A stretch of DNA of 64,000 nt from Clostridioides mangenotii TR. Its GTDB lineage: Bacteria > Bacillota > Clostridia > Peptostreptococcales > Peptostreptococcaceae. Under the pieces are notes generated by a model that worked only from the letters and a program-made list of their open reading frames with translations, was not told the origin of the DNA and did not search any database. The translations under genes were made by a program, and so were the position numbers. Location: the NCBI RefSeq assembly GCF_000498755.1, contig NZ_AXUS01000001.1, positions 124,001 through 188,000 on the forward strand, in the 5' to 3' direction. Each line of letters begins with the position of its first letter. Positions within the stretch are counted from its first letter, which is position 1. Positions 51,453-61,333 of this stretch are shown one piece after another.

Positions 51453-53114
51453 TTACTTAGTTTTAAATGAGCTTTTAAGTGGAACGACTCTATTAAATAC
51501 AAGTTTGTCCTCTGTAGTGTATTTATTATCTATACTGAAAAATCCATTTCTAACAAGTTGAAATTTATCGAAAGGTTTAGCATCTTTTATTTGAACAGAC
51601 TCAACAAAACCTTGTACTATATCAATAGAATTAGGATTTATTTGGTCTAAGAAGTGCTTGCCTTCATTTTCTGGAGCGTCATCCAAGATTAATGGTTCAA
51701 ATAATCTAAACTCACAAGGTTTAGAATCATTGGCATCAACCCAATGAATAGTAGATTTTACCTTACGACCAGTAAATCCAGAACCACTCTTAGTCTCAGG
51801 ATCGTAAGTACAATGAACTTCTACAACATTTCCATTTTCATCTTTTATAAAATCATTACACTTTACAAAATAAGCGCCCTTTAGGCGAACTTCATTTCCT
51901 GGGAACAACCTAAAGTATTTTTTTATAGGTTCCTCCATAAAGTCATCTTGCTCTATATACAATTCTCTAGAGAAAGGAACAAGTCTCTTTCCTTGAGTTT
52001 CATCTTTAGCATTGTTTTCTATTTCTAACATTTCAACTTTGTCTTCAGGGTAATTAGTAATAACTAATCTAAGGGGCTTCAAAATTCCCATAGCAAGAGG
52101 AGCTCTGCTTTGTAGATCTTCTCGTAAGAAGAAATCGAGCATTTGGCTATCAACTTGAGAGTTAACCTTAGAAACACCTATCTCCTCACAGAAATTACGT
52201 ATAGATTCTGAAGTATAACCTCTTCTTCTAAGTCCCGATATAGTTGGTATTCTAGGGTCATCCCATCCATCAACAACATCGTTATCAACTAATAATTTTA
52301 GTTTTCTCTTACTCATAACAGTATTGTTCATATTAAGTCTTGCAAACTCTATCTGCCTTGGGACTTTTTCCATTTCACATTCCTTTACGAACCAATCGTA
52401 AAGAGGTCTTTGATCTGCAAACTCTAGTGAACATAAAGAATGTGTTATTCCTTCAATAGCGTCTTCTAGTGGATGTGCAAATGCGTACATAGGGTATATG
52501 CACCATTTATCTCCAGTATTGTGATGATCAACGTGAGAAATTCTATATATTACTGGATCTCTAAAGTTTATATTAGGAGATGACATATCGATTTTGGCTC
52601 TTAAAACTTTTTGACCGTTTTCAAATTCACCATCTCTCATTTTTGTAAAAAGATCTAAGTTCACATCAATAGATCTATCTCTGTAAGGGCTATTTTTACC
52701 AGGCTCAGTAAGAGTACCACGATGCTCTCTTATCTCATCGGCAGTTAAATCATCTACATATGCCTTGCCTTTATTTATTAAAACTAAAGCTCTTTTGTAC
52801 ATTTCATCAAAGTAGTTTGATGCGAATAAAAGTTCATCCCATTCAAATCCTAACCATTCGATATCCTCTTGTATTGAGTTTATATACTCTACATCCTCTT
52901 TAACAGGATTAGTATCATCAAATCTTAAATTTACTTTTCCTTTAAATTCCTCAGCAAGACCAAAATTTAGACAAATACTTTTTGCATGTCCAATATGTAA
53001 ATATCCATTTGGCTCTGGAGGAAAACGAGTTATAATACTTTTGTGCTTTCCAGTCTCTAAGTCGTCTAAAATTATATTTTTTATAAAGTTTGACGAAGTT
53101 GTTTCATTTGACAT
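51453..53114 (-). CDS. glnS: Glutaminyl-tRNA synthetase
   Basis: A 553-residue class I synthetase. [15 protein letters not shown] carries the HIGH motif, LRFDDTNP is the GlnRS/GluRS signature, and VMSKRKL the KMSKS-type loop; the C-terminal anticodon-binding barrels (REDLQ through CEFRLFEPL) and length match bacterial GlnRS. Many clostridia use GatCAB instead, so its presence is informative. AAGGAGG precedes the ATG on the reverse strand. I found no T-box leader upstream. Confidence 0.96.
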   Translation of the reverse strand: MSNETTSSNFIKNIILDDLETGKHKSIITRFPPEPNGYLHIGHAKSICLNFGLAEEFKGKVNLRFDDTNPVKEDVEYINSIQEDIEWLGFEWDELLFASNYFDEMYKRALVLINKGKAYVDDLTADEIREHRGTLTEPGKNSPYRDRSIDVNLDLFTKMRDGEFENGQKVLRAKIDMSSPNINFRDPVIYRISHVDHHNTGDKWCIYPMYAFAHPLEDAIEGITHSLCSLEFADQRPLYDWFVKECEMEKVPRQIEFARLNMNNTVMSKRKLKLLVDNDVVDGWDDPRIPTISGLRRRGYTSESIRNFCEEIGVSKVNSQVDSQMLDFFLREDLQSRAPLAMGILKPLRLVITNYPEDKVEMLEIENNAKDETQGKRLVPFSRELYIEQDDFMEEPIKKYFRLFPGNEVRLKGAYFVKCNDFIKDENGNVVEVHCTYDPETKSGSGFTGRKVKSTIHWVDANDSKPCEFRLFEPLILDDAPENEGKHFLDQINPNSIDIVQGFVESVQIKDAKPFDKFQLVRNGFFSIDNKYTTEDKLVFNRVVPLKSSFKTK

Positions 53115-53473
53115 ATTATAATAACCTCCTTAAAAATTTATTTATATTGAAATATAACAATATATTTCATTTCATTCCATAATACTAATTCTAATTCAAT
53201 ATTGGAAAAAATAAAGATATAATTAAAGTATTCAGCTAAAAATGCTTTTTTATACTAAAATAACACACTGATTGCATCGAAAGTGTTTAGAATTTAATTA
53301 AAAGCTATTTTATATTTCAATTAATAATTATAGCATATGGTTTTACTTTAAGCTCTATTCATTCAAGCTAGTGCGTATTGATAATTTGTAGTATTATGTA
53401 TATAATGTTAAAAATATAGATTACAAATTTAAAAATAGCATGGTTTATGTAATTATAAGTTAAGGAGAATCTT
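53115..53473. other. Divergent promoter region
   Basis: About 360 AT-rich bases between glnS (-) and the YpmS-like gene (+). No gene, T-box or strong hairpin is seen; it should hold promoters for both. Confidence 0.5.
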
Positions 53474-54115
53474 ATGAGAAAGTTTATTAAAGGAATATCT
53501 TATATAATAGTTGTACTTTTGGTGCTTGGGGGTATAATGTTGTATTTATTATCTCCTTCAGAAAAAGCAGAAATTGATTACAGTGGTAGTAAAACTATGA
53601 CAATTGAAGACATAGTTAAAAAATCAAATATTGGAGAAATGGAGATACTTAAAAATCCTACAAGGTTAAAAGGAGAAGTAAATATTGGCAATAAAGATCT
53701 AAAAGATATTGTCTATACTGTTTTACTTAAATCAGGGGTTGATGAGTTAATGTACAATGAAGTTAAAATAGTAGACGATTCTATCTCGGTAAAAGTTCCG
53801 TATAAGGTAAAGGGATTTATACAAACACAAGTAGACTTTGAATTAATTCCAGAAATACAAGGTGAGGACCTAATATTTGAAATAAAGGATATACATGTAG
53901 GTAAACTACCAATCAGCAATAGTTTCTTTGAAAAATCTTTAAATTATATTCAAGCAAATAAAGATTTTAGGATAAAAGACAATAAAATAATTGTAGATAA
54001 AAGTTATGTTTACCCAGCAAAACTAAATAAAGTCACTGTAAAAGATAATAAGTTAAATTTAGATTTAGAGATGGAAATTGGAAGTGTGCTAGATTTTTTA
54101 AATAACGGAAGATAA
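53474..54115 (+). CDS. YpmS-like membrane-anchored protein (DUF2140)
   Basis: A 213-residue protein with one N-terminal membrane helix (about residues 7-26) and an extracellular domain. FELIPEIQGEDLIFEIKDIHVGKLPIS is close to the B. subtilis YpmS pattern. Function unknown. AAGGAG precedes the ATG. Single gene with terminator at 54123. Confidence 0.7.
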   Translation: MRKFIKGISYIIVVLLVLGGIMLYLLSPSEKAEIDYSGSKTMTIEDIVKKSNIGEMEILKNPTRLKGEVNIGNKDLKDIVYTVLLKSGVDELMYNEVKIVDDSISVKVPYKVKGFIQTQVDFELIPEIQGEDLIFEIKDIHVGKLPISNSFFEKSLNYIQANKDFRIKDNKIIVDKSYVYPAKLNKVTVKDNKLNLDLEMEIGSVLDFLNNGR

Positions 54116-54122
54116 AAAGTAT

Positions 54123-54174
54123 AATGTGCTATTCTTTTTAATACAATTAATTATGAATAGCTCATTTTTTTTAT
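54123..54174 (+). terminator. Terminator after the YpmS-like gene
   Basis: A stem of about 12 bp (54123-54134 with about 54155-54166, one mismatch) is followed by TTTTTTTT. Confidence 0.7.
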
Positions 54175-54334
54175 TAATATAGGTAATTGTAAGTATTCAT
54201 TTTTTATGGTAAAATTAAAAGGTTATTATACATTTTTTAATTATATTAAAATAAGAAAATTTATCGATGTTGCTTATATATTTGTTATATTAATTTTTAG
54301 ATAAGAAGGTATAACAGATGTAAGGGGGGAAGAT

Positions 54335-54898
54335 ATGAAGAAAATTTATATTGTTACGACATATACAGGTACGGTATTATCATATATTATAAGAAATTTT
54401 AGTGGCAAGCAGTATTCACATGTATCACTTGCTATTAGTGAAGATTTGAATCCAATGTACTCATTTGGTAGGCTAATTCCAACAAACCCGATTTTTGCAG
54501 GATTTGTTGAAGAGAATATAGATGAAGGGCTGTACGCTATAAAAAAAGGAACTGTATGTAGAGTTTATTCATTGGAGGTAACTGACTTTCAGTATGAAGA
54601 ACTCGCGAGAAACATAAAGAGAATAAAGAAAAATAGAGATAAATACGATTACGATAGAAGAGCACTTTTATGTATACCGCTAAATGTAAACAGACAACGT
54701 CCGTATAAGTACGTATGTTCAAATTTTGTGGCTACTATGTTAGATAGAAGTGGTATAAACATCTTAGATAAACCATCTTGTAATGTTAAGCCAAATGATT
54801 ACTACGATCTTGACGGGCTTAATCTAGAATACGAAGGTTTAATTTCTCACTATAACAGAAGAGTTAAATCCACTATACCTGAAATGCTTAATTACTAA
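54335..54898 (+). CDS. Permuted papain-like (YiiX/NlpC-type) hydrolase-like protein
   Basis: A 187-residue protein without signal peptide. KQYSHVSLAI supplies a conserved His and YKYVCSNFVATML a conserved Cys, in the order His then Cys, as in circularly permuted NlpC/P60 (YiiX/LRAT-like) enzymes. A catalytic role as amidase or acyltransferase is therefore likely but unproven. GGGGGGAAG precedes the ATG. Confidence 0.65.
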   Translation: MKKIYIVTTYTGTVLSYIIRNFSGKQYSHVSLAISEDLNPMYSFGRLIPTNPIFAGFVEENIDEGLYAIKKGTVCRVYSLEVTDFQYEELARNIKRIKKNRDKYDYDRRALLCIPLNVNRQRPYKYVCSNFVATMLDRSGINILDKPSCNVKPNDYYDLDGLNLEYEGLISHYNRRVKSTIPEMLNY

Positions 54899-55023
54899 TA
54901 AAAATTTAAATTTCCATCATTAATAATAATTTGTAGCTATAGTTGCAAATTATTATTTGTTTTTTGTAAGAATATGGATATAATAAGTATTAATCAATAC
55001 AATAAACAGGAAAGGGGTATTGA

Positions 55024-56668
55024 ATGAAAAGATATCTAAAAACATATGGAGTTGCATTTTTAGTTGTTGCGTTATATGCTTTTGTAAAGCTGCCTGTTAT
55101 CAGCTTTAACTTTACATCCACAATATCTGTAGGAGTAATTTTCTTTGTAATTGCTGGTTTCCTCGATATGATGTTGGATAAAGGTGAGACTACATCAAAG
55201 ACAGCTAAGTACAATTTTACTATAGCTATTGGATTGGCAGTAATAATGTTTGTAATTCCTTTTATTACAACAACGCCAATACTTCATGCTAAGGCATACA
55301 GAAACTTGATTGGCGAAGTTAAGGAAAGCGAATTCACGAACGATATTAGCCCAGTAAGTGTAAACGACATCCGCCTTGTTGACGAGGAGATGGCTAGAAA
55401 ACTAGGTGATAAAAAACTTGGTGAGGTGCCAGCCATAGGAAGTGTTTCGAAATTAGGTAAGTTTCACGTTCAAAATGTAGATGGGGAGCTTTACTGGGTA
55501 GCGCCACTTGTACATAGAGATATTATAAAGTGGGCTACTTCACTTAGCGGGTCAAGTGGATATGTAAAAGTTTCAGCTAGCAATCCACAAGATGTACAAC
55601 TAATACAAAAAGTTGGGAATAGAGATATAAAAATAATTTATCAGCCAGAAGCTTATCTACACCAAGATCTTCAAAGACATTTATATATACATGGAGTAAT
55701 TAATGTAGGTATGTCTGACTTCACATTAGAAATAGACGATGATGGTATGCCGTATTGGGTAGTAAGTTTGTATAAGAATAAAATTGGCTTCGGTGGATCA
55801 AACGCAGTAGGAACTGCTATAGTCGACGCTGAAACGGGAGAAATAAAAAGATATTCTGTTGAGGATACACCAAAATGGGTCGACAGGATTCAACCAAGTG
55901 AATTTGTAACAAATCAGATAGCGGACTGGGGTCTTTACGTAAATGGTTTTATAAACTCAATGTTTTCTGAAAAGGGAGTTTTGGTTCCAACTGAAGGTAT
56001 ATCTTTAGTTTATGGAGATGACAACAAATCTTACTGGTATACAGGTATAACATCATCTGGTGGAGATGAATCTACAATTGGATTTATGCTAATCGATTCA
56101 AGGACAAAAGAAGCAAAACTGTATAAACAACCAGGAGCAACAGAACTTGCAGCTATGAAATCAGCTGAAGGTAATGTTCAAGAAAAAAATTACGAAGCAA
56201 CTTACCCCATTATGTACAATATTTTGGGTAATCCAACGTATGTATCCTCACTAAAAGATAAAGCTGGCCTTGTAAAAAGAGTAGCATTTATATCAGTTGA
56301 AGATTACAATGTACTTGGAATTGGAGAAAACAAAAACGAAGCTCTTAGAAATTACAAAGATGCTTTAGAGTCTAAGGGTAATGATCTTGTTATAGACAAC
56401 AATGCCGATGGTATAAAGGACAATACAATTGAAGGAATAGTTACTAGAATAAGCCAGATGTTAAGGGTGGAAATACGTCTTACTATATAACTATAGATTC
56501 AAAAGCAGATGTTATATTTAGAGAAACTTCTAAGATATCAAATAAATTACCACTTACTCAAGTAGGCGATAAAGTAAGTATAAATTACGAAAAAGCGAGG
56601 ATGGAATCACTGAAATGACTAAATTTGACAACTTGAGTATAGGGGATGTTGCTAAACCAAAAGAATAA
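55024..56668 (+). CDS. Conserved membrane protein of unknown function, frameshifted near the C-terminus
   Basis: The first frame (55024-56490) gives 488 residues: three N-terminal membrane segments (about 8-90) and a large extracellular part with internally similar blocks (WVAPLVHRDIIKW; YWVVSLYKNKIGFGG; YWYTGITSSGG). It then leaves the conserved-looking register at about 56463-56467. The register one base earlier reads GGNTSYYITIDSKADVIFR and continues to about 56599; a second one-base shift there leads to DGITEMTKFDNLSIG and TAA 56666-56668. With two added bases the protein is about 548 residues. I do not recognise the family. AAGGGG ribosome binding site. Confidence 0.75.
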
Positions 56669-56704
56669 AAATTATTGGTTTGGTTTAAAGTGCAATATTA
56701 ATAT

Positions 56705-56760
56705 AAGGGTCTGCCTTAAAAGCGTAGAAATTTGCTTGAGAGTCAGACTCTTATTATTTT
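56705..56760 (+). terminator. Terminator after the 55-kb membrane-protein gene
   Basis: AAGGGTCTG (56705-56713) pairs with CAGACTCTT (56744-56752), with an inner stem, then ATTATTTT. Confidence 0.7.
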
Positions 56761-56871
56761 ATCGCATTATGTCAATTTTTCTTATCTCAAAATTAGTAAA
56801 TTAAATCGACCCTATTTAATATAATAGTAGTACAACTTTGAAATTTTTAGACTTCAAGGAGATTAAAAGCA

Positions 56872-57498
56872 ATGACAAATTTAGAAAAAGACATATTACT
56901 TTTAATTAGTAGGGTTCGATGTATAACTGAAAATCAGATAAAAAAAGCCTTTAGTTATAAAAAAACATATCCTCGAAAAAACTTTAAAAAAACTTTAAGA
57001 AGAATGTGCAACGAATACACTCTTAAGAAATTTTATTGCAACATAGATGATTCTATATACAGTGATACCTATGTTTATTATTTAAATGGCGGAAATATAT
57101 ATGAAGGAGAAGATTTGTTCAAAGCACTTTTAGGTACAGAACTTTTGATCAAACTTAAAAGTGCTGGTTATAATATAAATAGATTCTACAGAAATGTAAA
57201 CGTTGACGAAAAGATGTACGATATTTATGTGCTTTATACAGACAGATCAGGAGAATTAAAACAACTTATATGCGATATTTATATTGATGACATTAAGTGT
57301 GATGATATAGACCTTTTTAAATACAGAAATATAAATACTCAAATTGAAAGATCCACAATCCCGTTTTTTGAAATCCCCAAAGTTTTGATAATATCATCTA
57401 ATAAAGTATGTGATTTATCAGAGAAGTACTTCTATAGAGATTTTCTGAATATAAATTTCTTAGATTTTAATCTGAATAAATTGTTTAAGTATATATAA
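56872..57498 (+). CDS. Hypothetical protein with N-terminal winged-helix-like segment
   Basis: A 208-residue basic protein. The first 60 residues (DILLLISRVRCITENQIKKAF followed by a Lys-rich helix, LRRMCNEYTLKKF) look like a winged HTH of the replication-relaxation/MobC-like type. The remainder, with DIYVLYTD and ICDIYIDDI strands, could be a nuclease-like fold. No partner genes of a plasmid or integrative element are near. Tentative; AAGGAG ribosome binding site. Confidence 0.5.
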   Translation: MTNLEKDILLLISRVRCITENQIKKAFSYKKTYPRKNFKKTLRRMCNEYTLKKFYCNIDDSIYSDTYVYYLNGGNIYEGEDLFKALLGTELLIKLKSAGYNINRFYRNVNVDEKMYDIYVLYTDRSGELKQLICDIYIDDIKCDDIDLFKYRNINTQIERSTIPFFEIPKVLIISSNKVCDLSEKYFYRDFLNINFLDFNLNKLFKYI

Positions 57499-57599
57499 AA
57501 ACTTAAGTGAAAAAATCGTATAATTTTAGGTGGATGAAAAAATATTTGTTGCAATATTTTAACTTATGTGATTAAATTAAATATATCAAATTAATAAAA

Positions 57600-57823
57600 A
57601 TGTACCTGAGGTAGAGGCGCTGTACTTATAAGTACTCATTCGTAGTCGGCAGATGTTGATGATTGAGGAAAGGAACTACAGCCGAAGTTGATCTGTTGGC
57701 AAACATATCTTCTGGACTTATACATAATATGTATGAGGCTGTCACTTTCCATAGTGGTGAGCTACAAGGTTACTTGGTTTATGTAAATTCTTACGTCCAA
57801 AGTATACCTTTGGGCGTTTTTTA
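57600..57823 (+). promoter_or_regulatory. Lysine riboswitch (L box) with terminator
   Basis: The conserved core is present: GAGGTAGAGGCGC (57608-57620), AGTACTCATT, GAGGAAAGGAAC, GCCGAAG (57681-57687) and a closing P1 strand near 57767-57773. A terminator follows (57793-57802 with 57808-57817, then TTTTT). Lysine binding should favour termination and reduce expression of lysC-lysA. It fills the 57499-57857 gap. Confidence 0.93.
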
Positions 57824-57857
57824 TTATATATTTATCATTTGAAAGAGAGGCTTTATT

Positions 57858-59051
57858 ATGGGGATAATTGTTCAAAAATACGGAGGAAGTTCAGTTGCTA
57901 GTACTGAAAAGATAAGATCTATTGCTGAGAATATAATATCTAGAAAAGATGAAGATACAAAAATAGTAGTCGTTGTATCTGCAATGGGAAAAACTACTGA
58001 TGAATATATAAAACTTGCAAAAGAGCTTAGCGATAAGCCAGATAAGAGAGAACTTGATGTTTTAATGTCCACTGGAGAGATGATATCTGCATCCCTCTTA
58101 GCGATGAGTTTAAATGAGCTAGGGCATAAAGCAGTTAGCTATAACGCTTACCAACTGGATATACAGACAAGTGGATTGCACGGCAAATCACTTATAAATG
58201 ATATAAATGTAGAAAAGATTGAAAATAAACTACAAGATAATAATGTAGTTATTGTTACGGGATTCCAAGGTGTAAATAATGATGGTGATGTTACAACTTT
58301 AGGAAGAGGTGGATCTGATACATCAGCAGTTGCTTTAGCTGTAAAGTTAAATGGAAAGTGTGAAATATATACAGATGTTGATGGTATATATTCAGTAGAT
58401 CCTAGAAAATACGATAAAGCTAAAAAGCTCAATGAAATAGAATATGAAGAGATGTTGGAATTAGCCAGTCTTGGAGCACAAGTTATGCACTCTAGAAGCA
58501 TTGAATTAGCTCAAAAATACGGCGTTGAAATTTATGTTGGACGTACTTGTGGGAAAGAAAAAGGTACATACATAAGGGGGAAAGGTCAAATGAATTTAGA
58601 AAGCAAAGTAATTACAGGGATTGCAGCAAGCGATGATGATAGCGCTATTACAATAAAAGATTTTAAATTAGAGGACGTTGCAGGACTGTTTGAAGATATA
58701 GCAAATAAAGGTATAAGTGTAGATATGATAAGCCAAACAGCGCCAATAGAAGCGCGTATAAATGTATCATTTACAATTCCGAAAGAAGAAGTTAATTTAT
58801 GTAAAGATATAGTACAGGCTTATTCAGATGGAGATAATATGCTTGTAGATAATGATATAACTAAATTTTCATTAGTAGGTCTTGGAATGAAGGATACTTC
58901 TGGAGTTGCATCTAAAGTATTCAAGATTTTTAAAGAAAATAATATTGTAGTAAAACTTATAACTACATCTGATATACGTATTACGTGTGCCATTGATTCT
59001 AAGGAAAAAATGATAGCAATAAACAAAGTCGCGGGCGAATTTAATTTATAA
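57858..59051 (+). CDS. lysC: Aspartate kinase (lysine-regulated)
   Basis: A 397-residue aspartokinase, the first step of lysine, threonine and methionine synthesis. IVQKYGGSSVAS is the kinase signature at the N-terminus; FQGVNNDGDVTTLGRGGSDTSAVALA and TDVDGIYSVDPRKY form the active site. Two ACT domains follow (KDFKLEDVAGLFEDIANKGISVDMISQ and VGLGMKDTSGVASKVFKIF), usual for feedback-controlled enzymes. It lies directly behind the lysine riboswitch and 13 bases before lysA. GAAAGAGAGG precedes the ATG. Confidence 0.97.
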   Translation: MGIIVQKYGGSSVASTEKIRSIAENIISRKDEDTKIVVVVSAMGKTTDEYIKLAKELSDKPDKRELDVLMSTGEMISASLLAMSLNELGHKAVSYNAYQLDIQTSGLHGKSLINDINVEKIENKLQDNNVVIVTGFQGVNNDGDVTTLGRGGSDTSAVALAVKLNGKCEIYTDVDGIYSVDPRKYDKAKKLNEIEYEEMLELASLGAQVMHSRSIELAQKYGVEIYVGRTCGKEKGTYIRGKGQMNLESKVITGIAASDDDSAITIKDFKLEDVAGLFEDIANKGISVDMISQTAPIEARINVSFTIPKEEVNLCKDIVQAYSDGDNMLVDNDITKFSLVGLGMKDTSGVASKVFKIFKENNIVVKLITTSDIRITCAIDSKEKMIAINKVAGEFNL

Positions 59052-59064
59052 TTAGGAGGAAGTT

Positions 59065-60359
59065 ATGAGACTACATGGGAGCATGCAGATAATAGAAAAT
59101 GAACTTAGTATAGGAGGGGTACCTTGCACAGAGCTTGCAAAAAAATATTCAACTCCACTATATGTAATAGATGAAAAACTTATAAGAGAAAATTGTAGAG
59201 AATATATAGATAATTTTAATGTTAAAGAAGGTAAAAATAAAATAGCTTATGCAGGAAAGGCATTCTTACCTATTAATATGTGTGAGATTATAGATGAAGA
59301 GGGAATGAGCTTGATGTTGTATCAGGAGGAGAGCTTTATACTGCTTATAAGGCAGGTTTTCCAATGGACAAGGTGTTCTTTCACGGAAACAACAAGACAA
59401 AAGAAGAAATAAGCATGGGGATAGAATTTGGAGTCGGAAGATTTGTTGTAGACAACTTCTATGAACTAGATTTGATTGAACTAATATGTAAAGAGAAAAA
59501 CAGAGAACAAGAGATATATTTTAGAATAACTCCAGGTATAGAAGCTCATACTCACGAGTATATAAAAACTGGACAAATAGATTCAAAATTCGGATTTGCC
59601 CTAACAAATGGGGATCTAGGTAGAGCTATAGAAAGACTTCAAAACTATGGAAAAATAAAATTAGTTGGACTTCACGCTCATATAGGATCTCAAATATTTG
59701 AAATAGAGCCTTATCTGGATACAGTAGATATAATGATGAATTTAGTAAAAGAGATAAAGGAAAAGTACTCTCTATCTCTTGCAGAAGTAGATCTAGGCGG
59801 AGGAATGGGAGTTTACTATACAAAGGAAGATTCCCCTATGGAAATAAAAGACTTCTGTAAAGCTATAGTAAATAGAGCTGAAGAAACATGTAAAAACTTA
59901 GGTATGGATGTTCCAGTGTTGGTAGTTGAGCCAGGGAGATCTATTGTAGCAAATGCAGGAAGCACACTTTACACTGTGGGATCAATAAAAGATATAAAGG
60001 ATGTTAGGGTGTATGTAAGCGTAGATGGAGGAATGACTGATAATGTTAGACCTTCTTTATACCATGCGGGTTATGAATGTAGCATTGTAAACAAAGTAAA
60101 TAATGAAACTGTAAATAAAGTTACTATAGCAGGAAAATGTTGTGAGAGTGGAGACATATTAATAGCGGATACTGACATAATGGATATAGAGAGTGGAGAT
60201 ATATTAATAACTACATCGACAGGAGCTTATGGATATTCTATGGCATCAAACTACAATAAGATACCTAGATCAGCAGTAGTTACAGTATTAGACGGAAATG
60301 ATAAATTGATATGTAAAAGAGAAAGTTATGAAGAAATACTGTCTTTAGAAGTTAGATAA
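59065..60359 (+). CDS. lysA: Diaminopimelate decarboxylase, frameshifted
   Basis: LysA makes lysine from meso-diaminopimelate. The first frame (59065-59412) starts after AGGAGG and has KIAYAGKAF with the PLP-binding Lys. At 59305-59315 the register changes: read one base earlier the sequence gives DVVSGGELYTAYKAG and FFHGNNKTKEE and continues to 60359 with GLHAHIGSQIFE, VDLGGGMGVYYT, VVEPGRSIVA and GKCCESGDI, all normal LysA motifs. Adding one base gives 431 residues, the usual length. Co-transcribed with lysC. Confidence 0.92.
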
Positions 60360-60526
60360 CATTTAAAATATATTTTACAATATTCTATGTTTTATTAAGT
60401 ATGAGAGACATTATATAACAAAAAATGCAATTGTATTACATGATTTGATAATTTAACTTACTTTTCACTATTTCAAAATAAATCCAATTGTGATAGAATT
60501 TATACTATATAGTGAGGGGGGTTTAG

Positions 60527-61219
60527 ATGAGGACAAAAATTATATTGATGATTACATTAGTATCTCTGCTTTTTGTGGGATGCTCATTTAACAATAAAGA
60601 TGTAGACTACTTTGAAAAAGGTACACAAGAATTAGAAGACAGCAAATATAAAGAAGCTATGAAGAGTTTCTCGACTGTTCTTGATGATGACGATACAAAT
60701 CAAAATGCTAAGGCGATGTATCTGCAGGCTATGAGGATGTCTAAAGCTCTTAAGTTTAAAGAAGAAGACAATTATCGAAGTGCGATAGAACAACTTGATT
60801 TTATATCTAAAATAAAAAATGGTTCTTCTACAGTAAAGAGTGAAGCAACTAAGCTTAAGAAGCAGTTTAAGGATGAGTTAGAAGAAGAAAATAAAAATAA
60901 AGAAAGCAGAAAAGAGAGCGCTAAAAACAGTGCTAAGGACGACTTAAGTAGAGTTGAACAAGATGCAGCAAATGCACAATATGGTAGAAGAGTAAGAAAA
61001 GATAAATATAAAAATCAAGATAATAATTCAAACAGCAATCATAGCTCTGGAGATTCCGGAGAATCAAACGAATCAAACCCAGGAGGAACATCAGGATCGG
61101 ATGGAAAACCTGAATCAGGAAGCTCACAAGGGTCAAATGAATCAGGAGGAACGTCAGGATCAGATTCTACTGGTACTGAAGGAGGGTCAAATGGGGCCGC
61201 GCCTCAGCCTGCTCAATAG
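60527..61219 (+). CDS. Lipoprotein with TPR-like region and Ser/Gly/Asn-rich tail
   Basis: A 230-residue exported lipoprotein: signal peptide with lipobox FVGC (lipidated Cys 19), a helical region with a tetratricopeptide-like pattern (YFEKGTQELEDSKYKEAMKSF and a second copy near residue 80), a charged coiled-coil-like stretch (about 105-145) and a low-complexity Ser/Gly/Asn/Glu tail from about 165. GAGGGGGG precedes the ATG. The role is unknown, perhaps a cell-wall scaffold. Terminator at 61242. Confidence 0.75.
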   Translation: MRTKIILMITLVSLLFVGCSFNNKDVDYFEKGTQELEDSKYKEAMKSFSTVLDDDDTNQNAKAMYLQAMRMSKALKFKEEDNYRSAIEQLDFISKIKNGSSTVKSEATKLKKQFKDELEEENKNKESRKESAKNSAKDDLSRVEQDAANAQYGRRVRKDKYKNQDNNSNSNHSSGDSGESNESNPGGTSGSDGKPESGSSQGSNESGGTSGSDSTGTEGGSNGAAPQPAQ

Positions 61220-61241
61220 AATTAAACTTAAATTATAAATT

Positions 61242-61280
61242 AAAACCTGCTTGGTCTTAGATAGACCAAGCAGGTTTTTT
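61242..61280. terminator. Bidirectional terminator
   Basis: A perfect 16-bp stem (61242-61257 with about 61263-61278) continues into T's; it lies between the lipoprotein gene (+) and the transporter gene (-). Confidence 0.9.
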
Positions 61281-61333
61281 ATAACATGAATTAGTATTGA
61301 ATACTTACTGAATTAGAAGCGCTATTTAAACTA

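Noticed and set aside
53115-53473. T-box leader for glnS
   Set aside because: No reverse-strand match to the conserved T-box sequence (GGTGGNACCGCG) and no antiterminator-type stem.
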